Made by a program: the position numbers and the translations under genes. A DNA stretch of 20,819 nucleotides from JAKZSU01 sp047517485 (GTDB lineage: Bacteria; Pseudomonadota; Alphaproteobacteria; UBA7887): assembly GCA_047517485.1 (NCBI GenBank), contig JAKZSU010000118.1:1-20819 (forward strand), read 5' to 3'. Positions within the stretch are counted from its first letter, which is position 1; each line of letters opens with the position of its first letter. The notes beneath the pieces are model-generated. The model had not been told where the DNA came from. It saw only the letters and a program-made list of their open reading frames with translations, and searched no databases. Below, in pieces: positions 6,817 through 14,255 of this stretch.

Positions 6817-7350
6817 ATGCCTCTCATGAAGCAACTGTGGGCCCCGATCGCGGCGATGATCGTCGTCGTCGCGGCGTCGAATTACGCTGTCCAGTTTCCG
6901 ATCAACGACTGGCTGACCTGGGGCGCGTTGACTTATCCGCTGGCCTTCCTCGTCACCGATCTGTCGAACCGCGCTTACGGGCCGGCGCGTGCCCGCATCG
7001 TCGTGCTCGCCGGCTTCGTCCTCGGCGTGGCGCTGTCGGTGGTGTTGTCGAGCGAGCGCATCGCCTTCGCCTCGGGCACCGCCTTCCTGGTCGCGCAACT
7101 GCTCGACATCACGATATTCGATCGCATGCGCCGCCTCGATTGGTGGCGCGCGCCGCTCGCCTCGTCGCTGACCTCGTCGGCGGTCGATACGGCGCTGTTC
7201 TTCTCGCTGGCGTTCGCGGCGACCGGCCTGCCGTGGGTCACCTGGGCGGTCGGCGATTATGCCGCGAAGTTGGCCATGGCGGCGCTTCTGCTGCTGCCCT
7301 ACCGCGCCGCGGTCCGCGTCATTCCGGCGTGGCGTCCAACGCCAGCCTAA
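6817..7350 (+). CDS. VUT family (YhhQ-like) queuosine precursor transporter
   Basis: This 177-residue integral membrane protein has about six hydrophobic segments and the family motifs TYPLAFLVTDLSNRAYGP (about residues 45-62), ASGTAFLVAQLLDITIFD and SSLTSSAVDTALFF. VUT/YhhQ proteins import queuosine precursors (preQ0, preQ1) for modification of the tRNA wobble base; E. coli YhhQ is the reference case. The start is either 6817 or the ATG at 6826; neither has a good Shine-Dalgarno sequence, which fits translational coupling to rpmB 12 bp upstream. Pairing with a ribosomal protein gene places it in a translation context. Whether the strain salvages or makes queuosine cannot be seen here. Confidence 0.85.
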   Translation: MPLMKQLWAPIAAMIVVVAASNYAVQFPINDWLTWGALTYPLAFLVTDLSNRAYGPARARIVVLAGFVLGVALSVVLSSERIAFASGTAFLVAQLLDITIFDRMRRLDWWRAPLASSLTSSAVDTALFFSLAFAATGLPWVTWAVGDYAAKLAMAALLLLPYRAAVRVIPAWRPTPA

Positions 7351-7352
7351 TC

Positions 7353-7373
7353 CGACCCGCCCACCGCGGGTCG
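7353..7373. repeat. hairpin before repeat copy 2
   Basis: CGACCCGC (7353-7360) pairs with GCGGGTCG (7366-7373), a perfect 8-bp stem with the loop CCACC, three bases after the stop of the VUT gene. It is followed by GCAAGCGCGACC rather than a T-tract. It runs into the 60-bp repeat exactly as the hairpin at 3591-3625 does, although the stem sequence differs. Confidence 0.7.
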
Positions 7374-7431
7374 GCAAGCGCGACCGCGCGCCCGAGCTAA
7401 TGCGAGGCAAGCCTGCGTGGCGTCTGAACGC
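7372..7431. repeat. 60-bp interspersed repeat, copy 2
   Basis: This copy is identical to 3623-3682 at 56 of 60 positions and has the same orientation. The four differences are T/A in the GAGCTT/GAGCTA part, C/A in GGCCAG/GGCAAG, and two adjacent changes in GGCGCT/GGCGTC. It again lies between convergent genes (VUT gene and esterase-like gene). The last two changes break the CAAGCGC/GCGCTTG pairing seen in copy 1. Confidence 0.8.
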
Positions 7432-7441
7432 CCTTTAAAAA

Positions 7442-8407
7442 TCACTCCAGCCTGAACATCATCAGCAATGTGCGTTGGAGCGGATTGAAATTGTCGTCCG
7501 AGACGATGTAGAGCAGCACCGCGCCATCGTCATCGATTCGCGCCGCCAACCCTTCGTAATTATCGACCTGGATCGGCGGCGCCAGCCGCGCGAGCTCTTG
7601 CAAGCCGGCAATCGCCTCACCCGCGGCCGGCGTCTTGATCAACATCACCCGGCCCTTGGCGCCACCGATCGCGGTATAGCCGCGCTCGAGCACCAGCACC
7701 CGGCCGTCGGCGAGGGCCGTCATACCAGTGGGCTCGAAATAGCCGTCGCCGGGATAGCTCACCCGCGCCGCCGTGTCGCCGTCGATCAGCCATCCGGCAA
7801 GTCGGCCGTCGCTGACGAAATGATCTTCCGCCAACGCCAGTGCCCGGCCATCGGCCAATTGCTCGACCGCTTCCAGCCCGCCATTGCTTTTCACTTGGCC
7901 CAGCCCCGGCAGCACCGCGTCGATCGGCACCCCCGGCGCGCCTGGCGCGGCATAGCGCAATATTCGGTGAGTTTGCTCGAACGAAACCAGATACCCGCCG
8001 CCCGCCAGCGGGGCCAGCGATTCGGCGTCGCCCAGCCGCTTGCCGATCAGCTTTTTTCCAGCGGCATCGCGCAGCGGCTCCATATTCGCATCCGTAAGGC
8101 CGACAAGCCGCCCGTCCGCGTCGTATTCCAGAGTGCCGGTAATCCACAGCCCGGTATCGCTCACCGCCACCAGGCGCGTTCCGTCGGCGCTCACCGACAA
8201 TCCCGACAGGCCGCCGAAGCGCGGATTCGGCGAGGTCAAGCTGAGCCCGTCGCGGTAGCTCAGCGCACCCACCGTCGCCAAGTCGGGCTGGTTTTGGGCG
8301 AGCGGGATCGGCCGGGCGTTAATTTTGAGCGGTTCCGCCGCCGCGCTCGCGGCGGCCAGCAATAGGGGGAGTGCGGCAAGGCGCCACGGCGATCGGGTTT
8401 TTATCAT
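7442..8407 (-). CDS. exported esterase-like activity of phytase family protein
   Basis: This 321-residue protein starts with a signal peptide (MIKTRSPWRLAALPLLLAAASAAAEP, probable cleavage near residues 22-25), so it is periplasmic or secreted. The mature part matches the esterase-like phytase family (a beta-propeller related to 3-phytases): GGLSGLSVSADGTRLVAVSDTG early, GDAESLAPLAGG in the middle, FEPTGMTALADGRVLVLERGY later, and NYEGLAARIDDDGA with YIVSDDNF at the end. Such proteins are often annotated as phosphoesterases, but experimental function is poorly established, so the substrate is left open. The gene ends 10 bp from repeat copy 2. Its start has no obvious Shine-Dalgarno sequence. 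Confidence 0.85.
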   Translation of the reverse strand: MIKTRSPWRLAALPLLLAAASAAAEPLKINARPIPLAQNQPDLATVGALSYRDGLSLTSPNPRFGGLSGLSVSADGTRLVAVSDTGLWITGTLEYDADGRLVGLTDANMEPLRDAAGKKLIGKRLGDAESLAPLAGGGYLVSFEQTHRILRYAAPGAPGVPIDAVLPGLGQVKSNGGLEAVEQLADGRALALAEDHFVSDGRLAGWLIDGDTAARVSYPGDGYFEPTGMTALADGRVLVLERGYTAIGGAKGRVMLIKTPAAGEAIAGLQELARLAPPIQVDNYEGLAARIDDDGAVLLYIVSDDNFNPLQRTLLMMFRLE

Positions 8408-8429
8408 GGTAAGGGGGACATAATACTTA

Positions 8430-8435
8430 ATTATA
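8430..8435 (-). promoter_or_regulatory. possible -10 element of the esterase-like gene
   Basis: A perfect TATAAT on the minus strand (8435 to 8430) lies 23 bp before the ATG at 8407, within an unusually AT-rich patch for this GC-rich region (8420-8440). No convincing -35 hexamer was found at 16-18 bp spacing, so this is a weak prediction. Confidence 0.3.
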
Positions 8436-8472
8436 GAACTCTACCCAAATGGACGGCGCCGCCCACGCGAAG

Positions 8473-9651
8473 CTATTGCGCCGCCGCTTGCCGGCTTCCG
8501 CCGCCGAAATGCGGCATCACGTCCTCGCCGACTTGCTGGAACAATTCCACCATCTTGGCCTGCGGCGTGCCGACCGGCGGGCTGAGGTTGATATACTCCA
8601 GCCCCGGAAACATCTCTTCGAGCGCCTTGAGATAGACGATCAGGTCATCGGCGCTGCCGGCGAACCACGATTTCTGTTTCATGTAGTCCTCGACCGTCGG
8701 CACCCCCGCCCGGTCCCAGCCGCCGCGCCCGGCGATCGCCGCCTTCTGGTCGTCGCTCAGCCCCGGTAGGAAACCGAGCGGCGCGAACATCTTGGCGTGC
8801 TCCTCGAACAATGGCGTGATTTCGCGGATCGCCTGTTCGCGTGTCTCCGCGATATAGAAATGAATGCCGAGGCAGATATCCTCGCCCAACGCCAAATCGC
8901 GCCCCGCCCGCGCCGCCGCCTCGCGGTAGGCGCGGATCGGCCCTTCGTCCATGGTCGCCGCGCCGCCGCCGACGAACGCCTTGATGCCGTATTTCATCAT
9001 CATGTCGAGGCCGCGCGGCTTGGCGCTGACCACCGGTTGCCAGCATTCGACAGGCTGGTTGACCGGTCGCGGCACCAGGCTGATCTCGTGCAAATCATAG
9101 CCGCGATACGGCACCGCGGCCGGCAAGGTGTAGTGCTTGCCCTGGTGCGAGAAGGACTCTTCGGTGAACGCCTTGAATATGATTTCGAGCTGCTCCTCGA
9201 AAAGATCGCGATTGGCGTCCTGATCGAGGATCGGCGCGCCAAAGGTTTCGACCTCGCGGCTGTGATAGCCGCGGCCGACGCCGAATATCGTCCGCCCCTT
9301 GGTGAGAATATCGGCGGTGGCGAAATCCTCGGCCAGGCGCAGCGGGTGCCACATCGGCGTGATATTGAAGCCGCAGCCGATCTTCAGCCGCTCGGTCACG
9401 TGGGCCAAATGCACCGCCAACATGAGAATGTTGGGAATGACCTCGTAGCCCTCGTGCTGAAAATGATGCTCGGCGAACCACAACGAGTGCCAGCCTTGCG
9501 CATCCATCGTCTTGGCGATGGCCTCGGCCTTGTCGAATACGCTCGCCAGCCGATCGTTATCGAACCGCCGGTCATTGGCCGGGGTCGCATCCTGACCGCG
9601 GTCTGGCATGTCGATATGGCCGGCGTAGACCGTGGTGAATTTGTTGATCAT
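8473..9651 (-). CDS. LLM-class flavin-dependent oxidoreductase (bacterial luciferase-like)
   Basis: This 392-residue protein has the TIM-barrel signatures of the luciferase-like monooxygenase family: DAQGWHSLWFAEHHFQHEGY (about 50-70), the segment LAHVTERLKIGCGFNITPMWHPLRLAEDFATADILTKGRTIFGVGRGYHSREVETFG (described by its key parts HPLRLAEDFA, GRTIFGVGRGYH), and an ending EYINLSPPVG. These enzymes use reduced flavin (FMNH2 or F420) and oxygen to oxidise diverse small molecules. GAGGGG about nine bases before the ATG at 9649-9651 supports the start. It is the last gene before a 351-bp gap that holds a repeat element. No flavin reductase is adjacent, and the substrate cannot be told from sequence. 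Confidence 0.9.
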   Translation of the reverse strand: MINKFTTVYAGHIDMPDRGQDATPANDRRFDNDRLASVFDKAEAIAKTMDAQGWHSLWFAEHHFQHEGYEVIPNILMLAVHLAHVTERLKIGCGFNITPMWHPLRLAEDFATADILTKGRTIFGVGRGYHSREVETFGAPILDQDANRDLFEEQLEIIFKAFTEESFSHQGKHYTLPAAVPYRGYDLHEISLVPRPVNQPVECWQPVVSAKPRGLDMMMKYGIKAFVGGGAATMDEGPIRAYREAAARAGRDLALGEDICLGIHFYIAETREQAIREITPLFEEHAKMFAPLGFLPGLSDDQKAAIAGRGGWDRAGVPTVEDYMKQKSWFAGSADDLIVYLKALEEMFPGLEYINLSPPVGTPQAKMVELFQQVGEDVMPHFGGGSRQAAAQ

Positions 9652-9741
9652 GTCGCGTCCCCTCGCGTCATTGCTCAGTCGTTATAGTGATTTTTGGCCC
9701 ATTTGTCCCCGACGAGACGGGGCGAACGCGGCGCTCGAACA

Positions 9742-9994
9742 CGTCCTTTCCTGATCGAATCGGTTTGACCGCACGCCTGTGCGTCGTGGTTAGGCGTGCG
9801 CCGCCGCGCGATAGGAGTGCATCGGGCAAGGGGCGCGACGACGCCAGGGGCTGTGGGAACACGGCCTCCGGTGGGCCAACGTGGCCTTTCGGATGCGTTG
9901 CGACGCTCGGCCGATGCACACACATCGCCCGGCGCGCCGCGCCACCCCGAAAAGCCAATCTGCCCCATCAAACCGGTTCCATCAGGAAAGGACG
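9742..9994. repeat. MITE-like element with 27-bp terminal inverted repeats
   Basis: The arms 9742-9768 and 9968-9994 are inverted copies matching at 25 of 27 bases (CGTCCTTTCCTGAT, one variable base, GAA, one variable base, CGGTTTGA). Inside are further palindromes: GCACGCCT (9771-9778) with AGGCGTGC (9792-9799), GCGTCGT (9781-9787) with ACGACGC (9838-9844), and GTGCATCGG (9817-9825) with CCGATGCAC (9911-9919). No protein-coding gene is credible inside. The 253-bp size, long arms and lack of transposase fit a miniature inverted-repeat transposable element or a large structured non-coding repeat. No clear target duplication was recognised. It fills most of the 351-bp gap between the LLM gene and batD. 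Confidence 0.65.
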
Positions 9995-10002
9995 GGCTCT
10001 AC

Positions 10003-11295
10003 TCAGCGTAGATACAGGAACCGCGATAAACCGGGGGCGATGGCCGACAGCAACCGTGTCACCGAGTGTCGCCGTGATGCCCAGATCAAAGTCGTGGCCA
10101 CCCGCCTGGTTTCGAATTGGCCGCCGCGCGATCCGAATATCGATCGGTGCAATTGCTCCACTTGGTCGGTCGCCCGGGCGCCGAGCTGCGACAAGCGCTC
10201 CTGGCCGACGGCGGTTCGCGGTCCAAAGGAAAGGCCGCCCCAGGACAGGAACGATCGGTAAAAATCCAGTGGCCGCCCGGCTTGGCGGGACGCGCGCCAA
10301 AATCTCACATCCGCGCGCGTCGGCAGTGCGCGCCAAACGGCCAACGCCAGAAATCCGAGCAGTATCGCCGCCGGCACCCACAGAAGAATCGCCAGACCGA
10401 GCCGCTTGGCCCGGTGCTCCGCCAGCACCTGGGCGCGCATATGGTCGCGCAGCTCCAGGGCATCCAGGGGCAGCGGTTCGATCCGTTGTCTTGGGACACT
10501 GGCGATTTCCTTCCTCGCCAAAAGCGGATTCCAAAACGCAAAGCGAATTTCGTTGACGTAAGTTACATCGTCGGTCTCGACATAGATTTCCCAAACTTGA
10601 TCCAAATGGGCGATGAAACCGCTGTCGGTCTTCTCGGTTTCGGTCGTAACCGTGGTGCTCAGCACTTTGTAGCCGTCGTTCGACGCCAGGATCAGGTCGG
10701 GCAGATCGGCGGCGGTGACCCCGGTGACCGACAAGGTGACGCGGCGGCGCACCGTATCGCCGTTTTGGATCGTGGCGATATCGGGCGACCAGTTATCGTC
10801 CATCGTGGCCGCGCACGACACGATCCAAACGTCGTCGCCAAAATCCACGCTCGGCGGATGAACGGCGATCGATTGCTCGGGATAGGATTCCTTGAACTGG
10901 ACGTTCCTGCCGTCGCGCGGCTCGGAAATGCCGGTCACTTCGATCCGCGGAATCACCATCGCCCCGCCGCGCTCGGGAACGATGGCGAGGGTCGTCTCGT
11001 GGCTATAGCCCTTGCCGCCCATGACATTGATTTGCCGGGTATGGGGTTTGACCAGGGTCTCGGTGCGCGCACCGTCGATGTCGGGCAGGACGAGCTGCAG
11101 TCGCTTGAACGGATCCGACGACACGAATTGGATATGCATCACGATTTCACCGCCGACATAGGCGCCTTCGGTCAGCACCAACGCCGGCTCCACGGTCACG
11201 GTGAACCACATCCGGTCCGCTTCGTCGGTGCGCTGGGCGGACGCCGCCGCGCTCCACGCGCACAGGCATAGGCATAGGAGGGGGGTGCGGATCAT
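10003..11295 (-). CDS. BatD-like aerotolerance protein
   Basis: This 430-residue protein begins with a signal peptide (MIRTPLLCLCLCAWSAAASA, cleavage likely after residue 20), followed by a large beta-rich extracytoplasmic part (about 21-295), one membrane helix (about 300-321, ILLWVPAAILLGFLALAV), and a cytoplasmic tail of about 100 residues. Early sequence such as TVTVEPALVLTEGAYVGGEIVMHI fits the BatD (oxygen tolerance) family of repeated Ig-like domains. BatD occurs with MoxR, BatA and BatB and is thought to act in envelope stress tolerance, though the mechanism is not known. It is the last gene of the operon; its ATG overlaps the preceding stop (ATGA, 11292-11295), and its stop is 8 bp from the inverted-repeat arm at 9968-9994. 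Confidence 0.82.
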   Translation of the reverse strand: MIRTPLLCLCLCAWSAAASAQRTDEADRMWFTVTVEPALVLTEGAYVGGEIVMHIQFVSSDPFKRLQLVLPDIDGARTETLVKPHTRQINVMGGKGYSHETTLAIVPERGGAMVIPRIEVTGISEPRDGRNVQFKESYPEQSIAVHPPSVDFGDDVWIVSCAATMDDNWSPDIATIQNGDTVRRRVTLSVTGVTAADLPDLILASNDGYKVLSTTVTTETEKTDSGFIAHLDQVWEIYVETDDVTYVNEIRFAFWNPLLARKEIASVPRQRIEPLPLDALELRDHMRAQVLAEHRAKRLGLAILLWVPAAILLGFLALAVWRALPTRADVRFWRASRQAGRPLDFYRSFLSWGGLSFGPRTAVGQERLSQLGARATDQVEQLHRSIFGSRGGQFETRRVATTLIWASRRHSVTRLLSAIAPGLSRFLYLR

Positions 11296-12098
11296 TCGGC
11301 GTCTCCCTCGATCCTCGATTGATACACCGACAAGAGTCGCGCGCGGAGAACTGTCTCGGGATCGTCGCGGATCTTGCCGAGCAACACCTCCATCGAGCGG
11401 CCGCTGCTGCGCTGTTTGAGATCGACCGATCCGACGATCCGCCGATCGTCGCCGCCGCGATCGTCGCCCGCTTCGCCGACCGCGGCCGCGGCACCGGCCT
11501 CGCCGGTCTTCTCGGACGGTTTGGGATTCTTCCGCGGGTCGGTGTCGCCGGGCTGGTCGGTGTAGCTGGTATTGCCCGTGGCGTCGCTCTGTTCGGTCTC
11601 TCCCGACCGCGCCTGCTGGGCGTTGCTGTCTTGCGGGATCGGCATTTCCAGCGACTCGCTTTCGGACGGCGGCACCGCCGGCGCTTCCATCGGCTCCGCC
11701 GGATTGCCGCCGGGCTCGATCGCCTTCTGTACCAGCGCCAGATTATACAGCGCGTCCGCATGCGCCGGGTCGAACCGCAGCACCCGCTGATAGGTGGCGA
11801 TGGCATTCGGCCAATCGCGCAAATGGGCATAGCTGTTGCCGAGATTGTACAGGCTCAGCACCGTCTCGTCGGCGCCGAACATGCGCGCCGCCTGGGCAAA
11901 GCGGCCGGCGCGAAACGCCGCGACCCCGCTCCATGTCGACTCGCGGAAGAACAACAGCGCCAGCTCCGGCCGCTGCTCGTTCAGGTACGCCACCGCGATC
12001 TCGAAATCCGTCGGCACGCGCTCGATCCGCGGCCACAGCCAGGATATCGCGAGCGCGATCGCCACCACCACGCCCCAGCCGACACCGCGCCACGTCAT
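11292..12098 (-). CDS. BatC-like TPR membrane protein
   Basis: With the ATG at 12096-12098, which overlaps the preceding stop as ATGA, the protein has 268 residues; an earlier in-frame ATG at 12131 was rejected because it would lie well inside the upstream gene. An N-terminal membrane helix (about 5-22) is followed by TPR-type helices (about 60-125, with LYNLGNSYAHLRDWPNAIATYQRVLRFDP shown by its core NLGNSYAHLRDWPNAI) and a long, charged, low-complexity linker rich in Pro, Glu, Ser and Asp. A short conserved-looking C-terminus (about 230-262, LLGKIRDDPETVLRARLL) resembles the end of BatB/BatC-type proteins. It probably scaffolds the Bat complex at the inner membrane. Confidence 0.8.
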   Translation of the reverse strand: MTWRGVGWGVVVAIALAISWLWPRIERVPTDFEIAVAYLNEQRPELALLFFRESTWSGVAAFRAGRFAQAARMFGADETVLSLYNLGNSYAHLRDWPNAIATYQRVLRFDPAHADALYNLALVQKAIEPGGNPAEPMEAPAVPPSESESLEMPIPQDSNAQQARSGETEQSDATGNTSYTDQPGDTDPRKNPKPSEKTGEAGAAAAVGEAGDDRGGDDRRIVGSVDLKQRSSGRSMEVLLGKIRDDPETVLRARLLSVYQSRIEGDAE

Positions 12099-12952
12099 GA
12101 CGAGCGGACCCGGCGAAAGAATAACAGCCACAACGCGGTCGCCGCCGCCACCAGCCAGGGCGACAATTCGAACTCCCCCGCCTGGTCGCTATCGCGTAGG
12201 GCGTCGGTCACCTCGCTATCGAGATCGTCGATGATGGTTTGGATCGAGGTCTCGTCGGCCAGCCGCGCGCCGATCAGGTCGGCATGGCGTTCCCAATCGG
12301 CCACCGAATCGCGATCGACCACCAGCGCGCGCAGCCAATCGCCGGCCGCCGTGGTGTCCGACACCGGCGCCACCCCGCCGGACAGCAACACCACTTGACC
12401 GACGACGATATCGGCGCGCGCGAGCAGCGACTCGGCGTGGGTGATCGCCATCCCCGTCGCGCGGCCGGAGACCGGCATGACGTCGGGCTCGATCACCTGC
12501 AGGTAGCGGTTGAGGTGGGCGTGATCGGTGGTCAGCGGCACCACGTCGAATGCTTCCGAACTGGCGACCACGAGGGCGGTCGGCACGGTTGGCGCGGCGG
12601 CCAAAATTCGATAGGCGATCAAACGTTGGCGGTCGATGTTTTTGCCGGCACCGACGTCGAGTGCGATCACCCGTCCGGCGATGTTGCCATAGTCCGCGGG
12701 CTCGCCGATATCGAGGATCGGGCGCGCCAGGCCAAGCACCATCAGCGCCCAGATCGCCGACCAGAACAGCAGCGGCAAGCGGTTGCGCGAGACCACTTGT
12801 TTCGCCATGAACGACTGCATGGTGATATCAATGATACGATGCCAATGCCCGGGCAACCGCATCACCGCCTGGCCGTGCCACAGCGTGAGCCAGGCCATCA
12901 GCGCCAAGGCCGGTAGCAACAGCAGCAGCGCCCAGGGATGTATGAGACTCAT
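12095..12952 (-). CDS. BatB-like VWA membrane protein with degenerate MIDAS
   Basis: The chosen ATG (12950-12952) overlaps the stop of the preceding VWA gene (ATGA) and gives 285 residues. The N-terminus has the layout of BatA/BatB proteins: a membrane helix (about 6-24), a second (about 60-78), then a von Willebrand A-type domain (about 92-240) and a C-terminal helix. The metal-ion-dependent adhesion site is largely lost. The DxSxS motif reads DVGAG (Asp99 to Gly103), and the usual SDG reads SGG (191-193). Only the Thr of GRATGMAI (Thr166) is kept. The protein may therefore be a structural, non-metal-binding partner of the intact VWA protein upstream. Confidence 0.8.
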   Translation of the reverse strand: MSLIHPWALLLLLPALALMAWLTLWHGQAVMRLPGHWHRIIDITMQSFMAKQVVSRNRLPLLFWSAIWALMVLGLARPILDIGEPADYGNIAGRVIALDVGAGKNIDRQRLIAYRILAAAPTVPTALVVASSEAFDVVPLTTDHAHLNRYLQVIEPDVMPVSGRATGMAITHAESLLARADIVVGQVVLLSGGVAPVSDTTAAGDWLRALVVDRDSVADWERHADLIGARLADETSIQTIIDDLDSEVTDALRDSDQAGEFELSPWLVAAATALWLLFFRRVRSS

Positions 12953-13887
12953 GTCTTGCGAAGCTCCTGCGCCACCAAGGTGGCCAAAACGAGCAGCGCC
13001 AGCGTCACCGCATAGAGCGCCCAATCGCGCTTGATGAAGTCCTCTTCCTCGGGCCGGATGGCGGGCTCCAAGGTGCTGATCTCGCGCGACGTGGCGGCCA
13101 GATCGGTGGCCGATGCCGCCCAGAAGAACGCGCCGTCGGTGTTGGTGGCGATAGTCCGCAGGATCGCCACGCCGTCGGCTTTGATTTTTGACGAGAACCC
13201 GATGGTGTGAATACGAATACCGTTTTGCGCCGCCAAATCAGCGGCGTCCGGGCCGGTCAATTCGCCCGAATTGTCCTCGCCGTCCGACAACAGCACCAGC
13301 ACCCGGCTCGACTCGACTTCCGGATCGAAGGTCTTGACCGCCAGACCGATGGCGCGCCCGAGATCGGTTCGATGCCCCGCCAGGCCGATATCCAAATCGT
13401 CCAACACGGCGGCGACGGCGCCGACGTCGTAACTCAGCGGCGCGATCAGATAAGCCTCGTCGCCATAGGCGATAAGCCCGACCCGGTCGCCCTTGCGCGC
13501 CGCGATAAAGTCGCTGACCATTTTGCGGACGACGACGAAACGCGGTACGCCAACGCTGGCGAGGACCATGTCTTCCTGTTCCATACTGGCCGAAAGATCG
13601 ATCGCCACCATCAGGTCACGGCCGCTCGGGGTCAGCAGGGTCGACTCGCGGGTTTGCGGCCCCGCCAGCGCGACCACGAGCAAGACCCATCCCAGAGCCT
13701 TGAGCCAGAGATCCTCGGGTCTCGCCACATGCCGGCGTTGACCCTGGTCGGACAGCGCGACGATCAAGTTGCGGATCGGCAAGGGCACCGGCAAGGCGGC
13801 ATTGGCGGCCAGCGGCGGGAGAAATCGCCAAGCCAGGAACGGCAGCGGCAGCAGCGCCAGCACCCAGGGGCGCAACAGCTCGATCAT
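12949..13887 (-). CDS. BatA-like VWA membrane protein with intact MIDAS
   Basis: This 312-residue protein has an N-terminal membrane segment (about 7-25), a second (about 63-76), a von Willebrand A domain (about 90-260), and a C-terminal helix (about 289-306). The metal-binding residues are complete: DLSAS (Asp97, Ser99, Ser101), Thr174 in HRTDLG, and Asp202 in LLSDGEDN. BatA-type proteins sit in the inner membrane with the VWA domain outside the membrane core and work with a MoxR AAA+ ATPase. The start overlaps the preceding stop as ATGA (13884-13887). Its downstream neighbour is a paralogue with a broken metal site. Confidence 0.88.
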   Translation of the reverse strand: MIELLRPWVLALLPLPFLAWRFLPPLAANAALPVPLPIRNLIVALSDQGQRRHVARPEDLWLKALGWVLLVVALAGPQTRESTLLTPSGRDLMVAIDLSASMEQEDMVLASVGVPRFVVVRKMVSDFIAARKGDRVGLIAYGDEAYLIAPLSYDVGAVAAVLDDLDIGLAGHRTDLGRAIGLAVKTFDPEVESSRVLVLLSDGEDNSGELTGPDAADLAAQNGIRIHTIGFSSKIKADGVAILRTIATNTDGAFFWAASATDLAATSREISTLEPAIRPEEEDFIKRDWALYAVTLALLVLATLVAQELRKT

Positions 13888-14255
13888 CGCCGCACTTCCG
13901 TGCTCAAGTAGGAGATGAACTCGGCACGCTCGGCGTCGCTAATCGTTGCCGGTTGACGATAGGCCAGCGCCGGCAAAATGACCGCGCGTCCCGCGCGATC
14001 CGCCAGAGCGCTGGCGAAGCCAAGCAGCATCGACCACTGCGCCGCCGCGTCCTCGATCTGTTCGATGCGCGACAAATCGGCGCTCGCGTGCCGCCGCCAT
14101 CGATTACGCCGCCAATACCGGGCCAGCAGGATCGCCGCCGCGATCCCCGCCACCGCGATGATCGGCCAGGCGGCGAACTCGATCGATGCCGCCGCCGCCA
14201 GCTCACCCGGCAAGTGAATGTCGCGCAATTGCGCCAGGACCTCGTCTTCGTTCAC
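13884..14255 (-). CDS. DUF4381-type membrane protein of the Bat operon
   Basis: The best start is a GTG (14253-14255), which overlaps the stop of the DUF58 gene as GTGA and gives 123 residues; an in-frame ATG at 14309 would intrude 58 bp into that gene. The protein starts with QLRDIHLPGELAAAAS, the family hallmark of DUF4381 proteins, followed by one membrane helix (about residues 29-47) and a charged cytoplasmic tail ending in YLSTEVRR. DUF4381 genes regularly lie between DUF58 and BatA genes in Proteobacteria; their biochemical role is unknown. The 4-base overlap on both sides fits stoichiometric co-translation with its neighbours. Confidence 0.82.
   Translation of the reverse strand: MNEDEVLAQLRDIHLPGELAAAASIEFAAWPIIAVAGIAAAILLARYWRRNRWRRHASADLSRIEQIEDAAAQWSMLLGFASALADRAGRAVILPALAYRQPATISDAERAEFISYLSTEVRR

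Noticed and set aside
9687..10556. Long plus-strand frame across the inverted-repeat element and the end of batD
   Set aside because: It is rich in Arg, Pro and Ala and antisense to batD; it crosses the MITE-like element and has no domain.
12953..13024. Upstream in-frame start (13024) for the degenerate VWA gene
   Set aside because: It would run 76 bp into the preceding gene, while the ATG at 12952 gives the ATGA overlap typical of this operon and begins right before the membrane helix.
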